64,000 nucleotides of DNA, taken from contig JASAND010015780.1 in the NCBI GenBank assembly GCA_030248195.1, forward strand, positions 1-64,000. The letters are read 5' to 3'. Below, piece after piece: positions 55,723 to 64,000 of the stretch (its first letter is position 1; each line of letters starts with the position of its first letter). This stretch comes from Trissonchulus latispiculum. Taxonomy: Eukaryota; Nematoda; Enoplea; Enoplida; Ironidae. Both the position numbers and the translations under genes were made by a program. The notes beneath the pieces were generated by a model. That model worked only from the letters and a program-made list of their open reading frames with translations, made no database searches and was not told the DNA's origin.

Positions 55723-56676
55723 GCTTTAATTCTTTATGAAAGTGGATGAAACTTTCCAAATATACTATTTCGGTGCTCTTTAACATTCTGGGACCAGTCC
55801 CGCATTTTTACGTGCAAAGATAAGAAATTTTTGGTTTTTGCCATTATTCTCTCAGCACATAGTCGAGACACCAGATTGGTTGGTTTGGCTGGAAAGAGGG
55901 CACCAAAATGAACATTTTTGCTTTTACAACTTTTGAGCTATCTCTAGTGGTTAAGTCAGTATAAGCAAAAAACAATTTTTGGGGTCCAAAAATGGCCGTT
56001 TTCGAGAAAATCAGTTTTTTCAAAATTACTGCCAAATCATACGGACAATTTTGGTTTATTTATTCTCGATCGATACACAGTCTCATTGCACATTTTATCA
56101 ATGCCTATTAGCCGGAGTTTGTTGCTCTAAGCAAGAGATTTGGCCGAAAAACCATTTTGGCAAAACTGCGATTATTTTGTTTTGAACATCGATTTTAAAA
56201 ACTACTCAATGGATTGGCGTGATTTTTGGCAGAAGAGAATTCGCACTATTGCGGAGGGACATTTTTCTTGGTTTGAGCTAAAACCTCTCCAGTTGCGAGA
56301 AAACTCAATGCAAAGTTGCGAAATTTGTGTACCGCACATTTGATGGATTTTCTTGACCGTTAAGACCTGTGAGCCAAATCCCAAAAAATGTCCTGGCCAC
56401 ATTCCTTATAGGTCGGCGCAAGAAAAATGGCCGATTCACAGTTTTGAGAAATCGATGTTCAAAAATTTTGGTCTATCACCTGTCAGATGTCAGTATGTCA
56501 GAAAATTTTCGCTATTTTTTGCGGATTTTTACTAGTTTCGTTCTGTCATGAGAATCTACAGATTATAAGCTTTAAAATGATGTATAAAGCTCTTTCCAAC
56601 TCACAAAATTGCGAAAGTTAGGGCGTTTCAAAAACTACCCACAAAAGCACTGCACAAAACGATACCAGCACCTTAA
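55682..56676. mobile_element. TTAA element family 2, complete copy, 995 bp
   Basis: TTAA plus GGTGCTGGTATCGCTTTGTG on the left; CACAAAACGATACCAGCACC plus TTAA on the right. Non-coding. A left-truncated copy lies at 40936-41935. Related in length, target and termini to family 1, which has GGTGGTGATTCC ends. Confidence 0.88.
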
Positions 56677-56727
56677 GCAGCCCCGACTGCTTCAGTACAT
56701 GGTCCGACTGGTATTACCTGTGCTGCA

Positions 56728-57201
56728 ATGAACCGATACGCTCTTGTAAACGAGTCACTGCTACCCGGAAGACAGTCAGAATTTGTTGAAAGTGTTTTAA
56801 GCATTTTGAATTCGGATAAGTCAGAAACCGAAAAGAAAAAAGAAATAGCAGCACTTTGTTAGTCTGAGGAAACTTTGGACTGGGTTCTTGACTATATACC
56901 GAAAGTCGGGAAATCCAAAGCCAAGTTATTACTGAAATCCATTCAAGAGAAAGTAAAAGTTGCCGAAAACGGTAATTTGGTTATTACTGGAGACGAAGAA
57001 AAAGAACTTTCAAATTTTGTGGATCTGATTAAATATGTAGTGACTCCAGAAAGCTTAAAGCAAGGTCGCCCGCTTCGACTTCACGACTTTCTAGAGTTTC
57101 TTAAGGATGAAAATATTCCAATTTCCGCATACGGTGCAGGTAAACAAGAAACAAACGAAGTCAGAAACACAAACACTAAATGGAAGCGTTTATTTGATTA
57201 G
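56728..57201 (+). pseudogene. Second small Polinton protein, one in-frame TAG
   Basis: From the ATG at 56728 (MNRYALV) the frame is open for 157 codons except for TAG at 56860-56862. It is helical and charged, with KKKEIAAL before the stop and YIPKVGKSKAKLLLKSI, ITGDEEKELSNFVDLI and a C-terminal Gly/Asn-rich tail after it. The layout fits the second short protein that follows the ATPase in many Polintons. The stop overlaps the stop of the convergent gene at 57198. Confidence 0.5.
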
Positions 57202-57857
57202 TAGATTCCACAAGGAAACATGTCCAAATAATATTTACAAGATAAACCATGAGCACAACATCCTATTAGCAGAGGCCAGTGCAAGCAATCAACGGTACAG
57301 CAACTTGGATCTGTTTTAGTACAAGAATTCTTTCCATGATAGCAACAATATAAGTAACTATTATCATACAACAATTCAATGTGCGGAAGCAATTCTGGAT
57401 TGTAACAAGAACAATGACACCAAAAGCGTTTATACTTAGCAGCCTGGCATTTAATATCGTGTTTTGTAGGGTACCCATTACAAATTGCACATAATGTATG
57501 CGTTTTCATGTGTGCCGATACATTATGGTTACTTTGGACTACGTGCTGACGAGGAGGTTTTGCTAGTAAGCAACCCATACACATGTATTTGTCCCTCTCA
57601 ATATCCATTTCAGAGACACTGTCAATTTTAGTCTGTTGAGAGTCGACATCTTTTGACTGAAGAATCTTTTCTTCTGCAATCTTTTCGTTCAAAAATTCAT
57701 ACTTGTAGTGATGGTACTTGAAATATCGAACCATAAGTGCTTTCAGATTTCGAAACTCGTCGCTATCAAGAGGCTTATCTTGTGAACATCTAACCCATGT
57801 AATTAACCCTTCAGTAGACGTGAACGCATCATTTACAGCACATTGTAGCAAATCCAT
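57198..57857 (-). CDS. Cysteine-rich protein, 219 residues
   Basis: The N-terminal half (about 1-90) is charged and probably helical; the C-terminal half has over 20 Cys and many His in CxxC and CxC pairs (CMGC, CAICNGY, CHCSCYNP, CCYHGKNSC, CCTVDC), implying several bound zinc ions or a disulfide-rich fold. It is intact, and directly follows the kinase-like gene (stop 57858, start 57857), so the two may be co-transcribed. RING- or LIM-like roles are possible; no exact match recognised. Confidence 0.6.
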   Translation of the reverse strand: MDLLQCAVNDAFTSTEGLITWVRCSQDKPLDSDEFRNLKALMVRYFKYHHYKYEFLNEKIAEEKILQSKDVDSQQTKIDSVSEMDIERDKYMCMGCLLAKPPRQHVVQSNHNVSAHMKTHTLCAICNGYPTKHDIKCQAAKYKRFWCHCSCYNPELLPHIELLYDNSYLYCCYHGKNSCTKTDPSCCTVDCLHWPLLIGCCAHGLSCKYYLDMFPCGIY

Positions 57858-58749
57858 CTACAACAATACATTTTGTCCGTTACGCTTTAAAAAGTCATGG
57901 TAAGTTTCATAGCATTCTTTAAAATAAGCAGATTTTCTAAAGTTTCTAAATTTGATTCTTCGATTGATGCGGAGACAAGATCGGATGAATTTCCGCATGG
58001 CAAAAGAAATATGGAGAGGAAAATTTTCCTCCCCGCAAAACAGTCGGCCAACCACCAGAACATACAGCAGCTGGCCAAGCTGGTAGGAGATCAGCTTCCC
58101 AGCAGGTAAAGTTAAATCATTCACATATTCAGGTGGAGTAAATCCCACAGAGGAATTCCCCTTTGGAATATCCTCCAGTTCCGACCTTTTCTCCACCTTT
58201 ACCATGTCATTAAGTCGAAAATGACGTGGTATCTTGGACTTCGGATCAAACATGATGTGATCGCGGAAATGTCCCGTAGAATAATCCGGCAATTTTTGAA
58301 TAGGCTTTCATAGGTAAGGTACAACTGAGCAAAAATGATTTTTGCGTCAGTTTCGGACATGGGTCCATGATCGAGTACGTACTTTCCCAACGAAACCTCA
58401 TCGGGGGATGCCCTGTCATACACCAGCAGCACATGTGTCCTTGAATCCCCTGCACCGCATCCTTACTGACCGCAATAAACTCCGGAATTAGGACCCCTGG
58501 TTCACGCTCAAGTTCAGCTAAGTTATCTACTTCCTGGGGTATGGGAGTCCGGTTCGAGAGTGTTCGGCCGATTGGACATCTGTTAAGAGGGATCATCCGG
58601 ACACACGATCTGATCTCGTCCCACAGCCCGTTCTTGTTAACGAATCTTACGGTTGTAGTAACGTATTCTCCTTTTCTGTCACGCTTTTGATATTCAGCAG
58701 GTTTGAACACAACCTTGTTGGTGTTCCCGTCCAAGATTTTATAAGCCAT
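57858..58749 (-). pseudogene. PIM-like protein pseudokinase, frame-broken twice
   Basis: Three leftward frames, each -1 to the last, follow one kinase fold: 58749 to about 58440, about 58450 to 58280, and about 58300 to 57858. Landmarks match the PIM kinase order: TPIPQEVDNLAELE (helix C with Glu), MLLVYDRASPDE and LGKYVLDHGPMSETDAK (hinge and following helix), RIILRDIS (catalytic loop), NDM at the DFG position, GFTPPEYV (activation-segment PPE) and LGQLLYVLVVGRLF (helix F and beyond). Key residues are missing: no Gly-loop, HRD is LRD, the loop Lys and Asn are replaced, and DFG is DM. So even unbroken it would be a pseudokinase. It is probably captured from a host; role unknown. Confidence 0.65.
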
Positions 58750-58795
58750 CTAGAAAAAGCTACTTTTATTATTCTATAGTGTATACAAAATGTAG

Positions 58796-59354
58796 CAAAT
58801 GCTAAATGATGTAGGTTTGAGTCATAAGAGTCTGATTGCTGATTGCGTTAATATTCGCAAAATTGCTTCAGCTGCATTGCTCTGTGCAAAGAGCAGTAGC
58901 GAGCAACAGCAATACAACATTGCCAATGTTCCTGGCAACACCGGAATGGTGTCGCATCTGGTATGCGATAGTAAGCAGGGATATCGATTGCTTCCCCTGC
59001 CACGACAGGAATCGAAACCCCTGATTGCTCAAACGCCGCTTTCAAAAACTGCACCTACGCAGAACCCTTGGTCACCACCTGGGATACGTTTAACCGGCAA
59101 ATCAAGCTGATAACCTCCAAACCCCACTCATCAGCCGATGGCAGAGTTGAGCAAGTGGTCCAATACGCACCACTTTTATCCACGGCCCACTTCAGAGCCT
59201 TCAGCTGATCTGAACTGAGATCACTGGACGGGCACGGAGCCTTTATTGCAGACGTGTAAACGACCCGAGGGTCAGAGAAAACGACTGCTCCCTCTATAGG
59301 GACAGGGTATAGGTTTGGCATGCCGATCATGTTGATGGCAACATAAGCCTTCAT
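58796..59354 (-). pseudogene. Unknown Polinton protein with in-frame TAG
   Basis: The leftward ATG at 59354 opens 99 residues (MKAYVAINMIG) to TAG at 59057-59055; the same frame stays open for 68 more codons to 58848. After about codon 145 another frame becomes hydrophobic (VVLLLLATAL), so a frame break may also exist. Features include SDPRVVYTS, LPSADEWGLEVISLICRLN and GVSIPVVAGEA, which look like an alpha/beta enzyme or nuclease fold, but I do not recognise it. It heads the right leftward block. Confidence 0.45.
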
Positions 59355-59400
59355 TCTGCAAACATTAAAGAATTGCGTTATGCAACACTTTTCATAAAAT

Positions 59401-60010
59401 AATTAATTACTGCTGCTGAAGTGAACTTGTTATAATGAGCAAACCCGGCAAAAAGCAAATTTTAAGTCAACCATAACCTCAGCCGTTCTTTCCTTCGGTT
59501 GTTTTTGGATAGGTATTCCTAAAGAAGAGCCTTTTTCTAAAATGACAACTACTGTAAAAGTTGTTTGTTTTAAAGTATATATTAGTTTTTATGCTTTGTT
59601 TCAACCTTGCATCAGACCCTGTTTTAATTCAAAGACATTTGCAACTTTCTGTCACCATTTAAAAACATTGTCTGGCTGGAAACCTTTTTTTGCAAGCTGG
59701 TAAAATCAGCAAAGAATACTATTACAGGAATCTTATCTCAGACATATATCTTAGATTTGTCACTGTGAACTTTCTACCAAGACAACTTTTTGCAAAAAAG
59801 TACAAAAAATTACGAAGTTGGTCAAATTCAAGGACTAATAATTGTTCTAATCGCACAATCTGTATAGAATACTTGTGCACTCGATCTTGATTGTAACTGC
59901 TCAAATAAGTGCATTCTGCTCATTCATGCATAACAACCTACTCAAACATAATTAGCACCCTACTTTGACCCTTATCTAACAACCTATTTTAACCCTTATC
60001 AGATAACTTA
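59401..60010. other. AT-rich flank; short tandem motif
   Basis: No gene was seen. ACAACCTA(C/T)T(C/T) and ACCCTTATC motifs recur at 59933-59998, just before a TATA box. Confidence 0.4.
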
Positions 60011-60163
60011 ATATATAAAAGGAGTAATTTCTTGCTAGAAAGCAGAATTCAAGACTGCTGACTCACTTCAAGACTCTTTTACAAAGATTCTTCAAGACTC
60101 ACTCGAAGACACGATGACTTCGATCAATCATATTGCCTCAACACTTCTTGAAAAAGCTGCGGG
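60011..60163 (+). promoter_or_regulatory. TATA promoter with short first exon
   Basis: ATATATAAAAGGAG at 60011 is followed about 95 bp later by ATG 60114, with a leader of CAAGACT repeats. The 17-codon frame (starts MTSINHIAS) runs into donor GG|GTAAGC at 60164. The TATAAAAGGAG core equals that at 33393. It may be a Polinton terminal gene, or the first exon of the gene whose exon appears at 63700. Confidence 0.45.
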
Positions 60164-60510
60164 GTAAGCGTTATGTCAACTTTATCCAATTAAACTTTAT
60201 TCAATGAATAGTAGTTATTTAAATCTAGGAGCTTAACATATTTTAGTATAACAATTTGTACATAAGCTTTTTATGACTTCGGTTCAAAAATGTTGTTATG
60301 CTTTTTCTGTAAGCTCTCGACAAAATTCAGTTTCGTCGTATCCACCGAAAAAACATAATTTTAAGCTACATTTTAAGCTAAAGATAGCATACTAACAAGC
60401 AATGAGGGAGCAAGTTTTGGTCAAAGTTGCTGTCTCCAAACCTAATCTCCTTAAAATGTTTAATTTTAAAATGTAATGAATTGAATCTTGCAATCAGTCT
60501 ATTTGGTTGC

Positions 60511-61490
60511 TTAAGGTGGTGATTCCTTTTGGGTACATATTGTTGGTTGGCGGCGTAAATCAAGATGAAACTTGACGAAACTTTCCGAAATTCGTTCTTT
60601 TAGCGTTCTAACACCCTCCGTGCAATCCCGATTCAAAAAGTCGAAATTTCCGGTCCGGGCGGTTTTTCCCAGTTTCGGAAAGTTCGGCAGCAACTATACA
60701 GTTATGACTATATTCATTCCAAAGATCTCATTGAGCTTCATATTTTTGCTTTTAAAGCAACGTTCTAGCTTTTCTCTACCGTGAGATATAATCAATTTAC
60801 TTGTTTTGGCGTCGAAAACTATATTTGCAGAAATCAAATAATCCGTCATTTCTTGAACTATGCAAGTCGTAAAATCAAACTAAGGGCGTCGATCTGAAGC
60901 TCTCATAGGGTCTAATTATCCGAGGCATGATCGTCTTCCAACAGCTATCCCGTAGACTGCTATCTTAAAAAATGTAGTTTTTGAAAAAACGCCAATTTTT
61001 TCCAAAGATTGTGGAGCATACACCATACAAGCTGGAAGGCTGCTACTTAACGGATGTGTTCTGCACACATATACCCAGGGACGATTTTTAGTTGCCCCGA
61101 TTACTGCTTTCTAGCTAAAGTAATCGCCTGACAAATTTGGAAAAAGTAGGCAAAATACAGGTTACGCACACATTTCAGCGTATTTCGCTATAACAAAGAG
61201 AGATTTCACAATAAATGAAAAATCGTCCCCAGATATTTGATGGAGGTATCGAATGATACATCCGATGTCTCGCGAAAAAATTTACTTGAGTCTGCAAAAA
61301 ATCTGGAAAATAATACTTCTTCCAAAATGTGTTTTAAATATTTTAGAAAACCAACATTAGTTTCATGGCATGCATTAAAGAGAGAAAATATCAAGCTGCA
61401 TTTTGATTTAAAAATGGTTTTTTAACACCAAGTGATGAGTGAGTAATAAACGTGCAAAGTTTATGTGACCAAAGGGAATCACCACCTTAA
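60511..61490. mobile_element. TTAA element family 1, complete copy, 980 bp
   Basis: TTAA plus GGTGGTGATTCCTTTTGG on the left and GGGAATCACCACC plus TTAA on the right. Opposite orientation to 38764-39753. Non-coding. Confidence 0.85.
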
Positions 61491-63699
61491 AATGAAGTCC
61501 AACTTTCTTGTTGTACGTGTGGATATTGAAAAATGATTGCAACAAAAGTTGCAAATTAATATATTAAGGAAATTCAATGTGTACTATCATAATTGTTTCA
61601 TTTGTAATCATTTTAAAACTTAAGGCAAAGTTTAAACATTTCAAGCTGCTGTGAGCAAAGTCTCAAAAATTCTAAAACAGGTTTTCGCATTACTGTAAGA
61701 ACTGTTATCTTCATTCACTACTGAAACAGAAATTAATCACACATTCATTGTAGCAAACTTGCGCAAACTTGTTTCAACGAAGCCCATAATTTTGGATTCC
61801 GAATTAAAACTAATGAAAAAGGAAAGTGTTGTGTTAAAAACTCCTTTCAGCTTCAATCGGTTATCAAAATTGTTTCAGTATTAAGGCAGTCAGGAACAAT
61901 TGCTTTTGTGTAGTTCCAGGCGGATTTTTGGTGTTAGTTGATCAAGGAGAAGCACAGCTTTGGAACTTCAAAACTAATCCGAAGCATACATGTATATTCT
62001 GTTTCTTCAGCTGGAGCTGCAGCTCTATTAATTTTTGATTAAAACCAGCAAATCGAAATGTTTTAAAGGAAGACTGGAGCAGTTTCGCGACTTCTCAATT
62101 ACACAATCTCCGTTTCATACAGTAAACAACAAATAATTTTTATTGCAGTTTCCGAATTACAGTGACTGAATCCTGCACATGGCAAACGCATTGGTTTCGC
62201 AATCTAAGCTCATTACAAGCTCAGTTGATTCGTAAAACCCTTGATGTTCTGCTACTTGAAAAGTGATTGTTATACATCTAAGGAGGCTTCTCAACAAGAT
62301 TTGAAATTATGCGCATTTCCAAAGCGCATACTGCACTTTAGCAGCAAGTTTTTAGACAGATTTTTCTGGCTGCAGCTTAGCTTTAACTTAACTTTTATAC
62401 ATGGTGATAAGCATATGTAACTAGAGCAACAAGTTTATAAAAAGCGCATACCGTAACAGCCAAAGTGCGCATTAGAACCAGCTTCTATTTTTGAGAAGAC
62501 TCCTAAATTTGCAAAAATTGTATTTTACTAGTCCTGTAAAACCGTGTCTATTATAAATAATGCTGACGAGAGACAAACAAAAATTTGTGCATCTCAAAAT
62601 TATTTAATACACTTCAAAGACTTCGCATTAAAATAGGTCTGTTGATCAAAAAGTTCTACAGAGGGAAAATGCGAGAATATGGCTATACCGTATTTTGAAA
62701 TTGAAAATTCTGATGAGTCATTCGCAATATTTTTTTAGCAAAATAGAATTAACAATTGCAACATTTAGGAATAGAAAACACAGCTTTATATTCAAATCAT
62801 GAAGGCATTTACTTTACTCACAAAACATTTTCTTATTTAGTAAACCTCTTTAAAAGCAAATTTAAAATGCGCACGCCTCAAGCATTTCTCAATGTGAGGA
62901 AGCGAGCAAACTTATAAATACACCGAGTATTAGTTTATGTTAACGTGCTGCTAAAATGTTGATGCGAAATATGCATCTTTAAAATGGACTTTGGCACAAT
63001 CCAACAAAGTAAAGTCTCCCTAACTTGAATTAATGGTTTTGAGTCAGCTAAACCTAAAGCACATCAAACCAGGATGATATACACATTTATGTATAAACTT
63101 TAAAATCATCACTGGGAAATTGTATATCGCAGAAGCGTTTGTTAAGCTTGTATAGCAATTTCTTTGTAGTTGCTGGAAATTGTTGCAGTTTAAAGTATTA
63201 CACCTCGATAGATTTGTAGTTGGAACGTAGTCTGAATTACTAGCCTCTGTTGGCTTCTAAAATGATACCTTTTGTTGATATCAGCTAAACTGCCTGTTTT
63301 TGTCATGAAATGCGAAAATTGATCTCACAGTCTAGAAAAGACAGAAAGGCGTTTCCAAAGGCAGACCCCGACGATGTTTTTTCGAATGAGTATAGCCAAT
63401 TGTTATCAAGATGCTAGTATTCAGTTGTCAGAAATATTTAAAACCTCCGAATACAGAAATATATGTGCTTCCACTAAGGTTAAAGTTAAAGCAAATGGTT
63501 AAACAACAAATACGCTAATCTGGAAAGTTTATCAATTACAACTTGATATTCGTTTCAGCTCAAATTCCGTCTGCAAACAATATGTGCCCTCAATAAGAAT
63601 TAATGTGTCCAATTTCAATGGCTATTACACAATTGAAACATACTGTTCTAACATATTCTAAGGATTGCAAATAAGTTATGTATGTAAATTTTGTTGCAG
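61491..63699. other. AT-rich, no gene recognised
   Basis: No ORF or exon with convincing signals; probably intron upstream of the exon at 63700. GCGCAT(A/T) motifs recur but with no regular spacing. Confidence 0.45.
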
Positions 63700-64000
63700 A
63701 CGTGGTAAACAGCCTTCGCCCTCAATCCCTCCGTATGTTATCATGAAAACCGAGGAATGGAAGAGCCAGAAACAGAACCAGTATGTGTCGGGGCAAAAAG
63801 ATATGCTCCTAAGAGTGCAGCATGAACTGTACAAAACTTTTGACGTGCTGGCTCGAGAGGTTTGCGGTGGCACGTCAAACGACTCTTCCGACACGGCCAC
63901 TAATAGTCTCGTAGAGACACAACCTTTAGTGTCATTTTTGCTGCAAAGTGACACTGCTAAGGAAACACGGGAGGAAGAAGTTCTGGCCAGTGACAGAAAT
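63700..64000 (+). CDS. Host-like exon, running off the window
   Basis: A strong acceptor (TTTTGTTGCAG) at 63689-63699 precedes 300 bp open in one frame to the window end. The predicted segment is hydrophilic: a Pro-rich start (GKQPSPSIPPY), a helical region (KTEEWKSQKQNQYVSGQKD, then RVQHELYKTFDVLAREV), a Ser/Thr-rich linker and an acidic helix. It reads like a scaffold or coiled-coil protein; the family is not recognised. Confidence 0.5.

Larger units (their letters stand above)
45003..59400. mobile_element. Polinton/Maverick (adintovirus-like) element, about 14.4 kb
   Basis: The set is diagnostic: protein-primed PolB, retroviral-type integrase, A32/FtsK-type packaging ATPase, double-jelly-roll-type major capsid protein and a minor-capsid-like protein, in three blocks (leftward, rightward, leftward). 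Boundaries are approximate, because I found neither terminal inverted repeats nor a target duplication. The right end could extend to about 60.2 kb, where a TATA box like the one at 33393 occurs. No adenain-type protease was recognised. Confidence 0.9.

Noticed and set aside
28296..59057. Reassignment or suppression of UAG
   Set aside because: In-frame TAG interrupts five frames (28296, 33122, 38488, 56860, 59057), but an in-frame TAA also interrupts one (52962), and the major capsid gene itself ends at TAG. Ordinary nonsense decay suffices.
58799..59110. 103-codon rightward ORF
   Set aside because: It lies opposite the leftward 59354 gene, which has better protein-like composition; judged a shadow.
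1..64000. CRISPR arrays or prokaryotic operons
   Set aside because: Repeats here are MITEs, satellites and inverted repeats; introns and poly(A) signals mark the DNA as animal nuclear.

Overview
The window is nuclear DNA of an invertebrate animal; the species cannot be named from sequence alone. It has short spliced exons with GT-AG introns, many small DNA transposons and large inverted repeats. A recognisable proteasome subunit gene (PSMB4) opens the window and is rather divergent, which suggests a fast-evolving lineage. No prokaryotic operons, rRNA or CRISPR arrays were seen.

Layout. 1-7.4 kb: the last six exons of PSMB4 on the + strand, with phase-matched junctions. Its introns carry hAT-type non-autonomous elements with 8-bp target duplications. 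7.4-14.2 kb: an intergenic mosaic of MITEs (hAT, Harbinger-like, others) and the first copy of a composite tandem-repeat element. 14.28-25.33 kb: an eight-exon gene for a predicted 221-residue coiled-coil protein, with introns filled by palindromic elements and the second tandem-repeat copy. 25.3-32.5 kb: palindromic elements, a membrane microprotein gene near 28.2 kb, a G/C-rich degenerate tandem field (29.4-31.9 kb) and a foldback made of GGATTAAA-like units. 32.8-37.3 kb: remnants of virus-like genes, including a dUTPase with an in-frame stop and small ORFs behind TATA boxes. 37.35-43.3 kb: a decayed LTR retrotransposon (LTR, primer-binding site, gag, env-like segment) split by nested elements that insert at TTAA. 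43.7-44.9 kb: a striking tract almost without C.

45.0-59.4 kb (perhaps to 60.2 kb): the main object, a Polinton/Maverick (adintovirus-like) element. Leftward genes are an orphan 219-residue protein, protein-primed DNA polymerase B (1313 residues, with one spliceosomal intron inside polymerase motif B), retroviral-type integrase and a PC4-like ssDNA-binding protein. Rightward genes are a minor-capsid-like protein, a membrane protein, a lysine-rich core-like peptide, the major capsid protein, the packaging ATPase and two small proteins. A last leftward group has a Cys-rich protein, a PIM-like protein pseudokinase and an unknown protein. Polymerase, integrase and ATPase are intact. The capsid, core and kinase genes each carry frame breaks, and one small gene is split by a 995-bp TTAA element. 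Together this looks like a virus-derived transposon whose replication, integration and packaging enzymes outlasted its particle genes, with two uncommon accessory proteins (PC4-like and PIM-like).

60-64 kb: a TATA promoter with a short first exon, another TTAA element, 2.2 kb of AT-rich DNA with no visible gene, and a host-like exon running off the window end.
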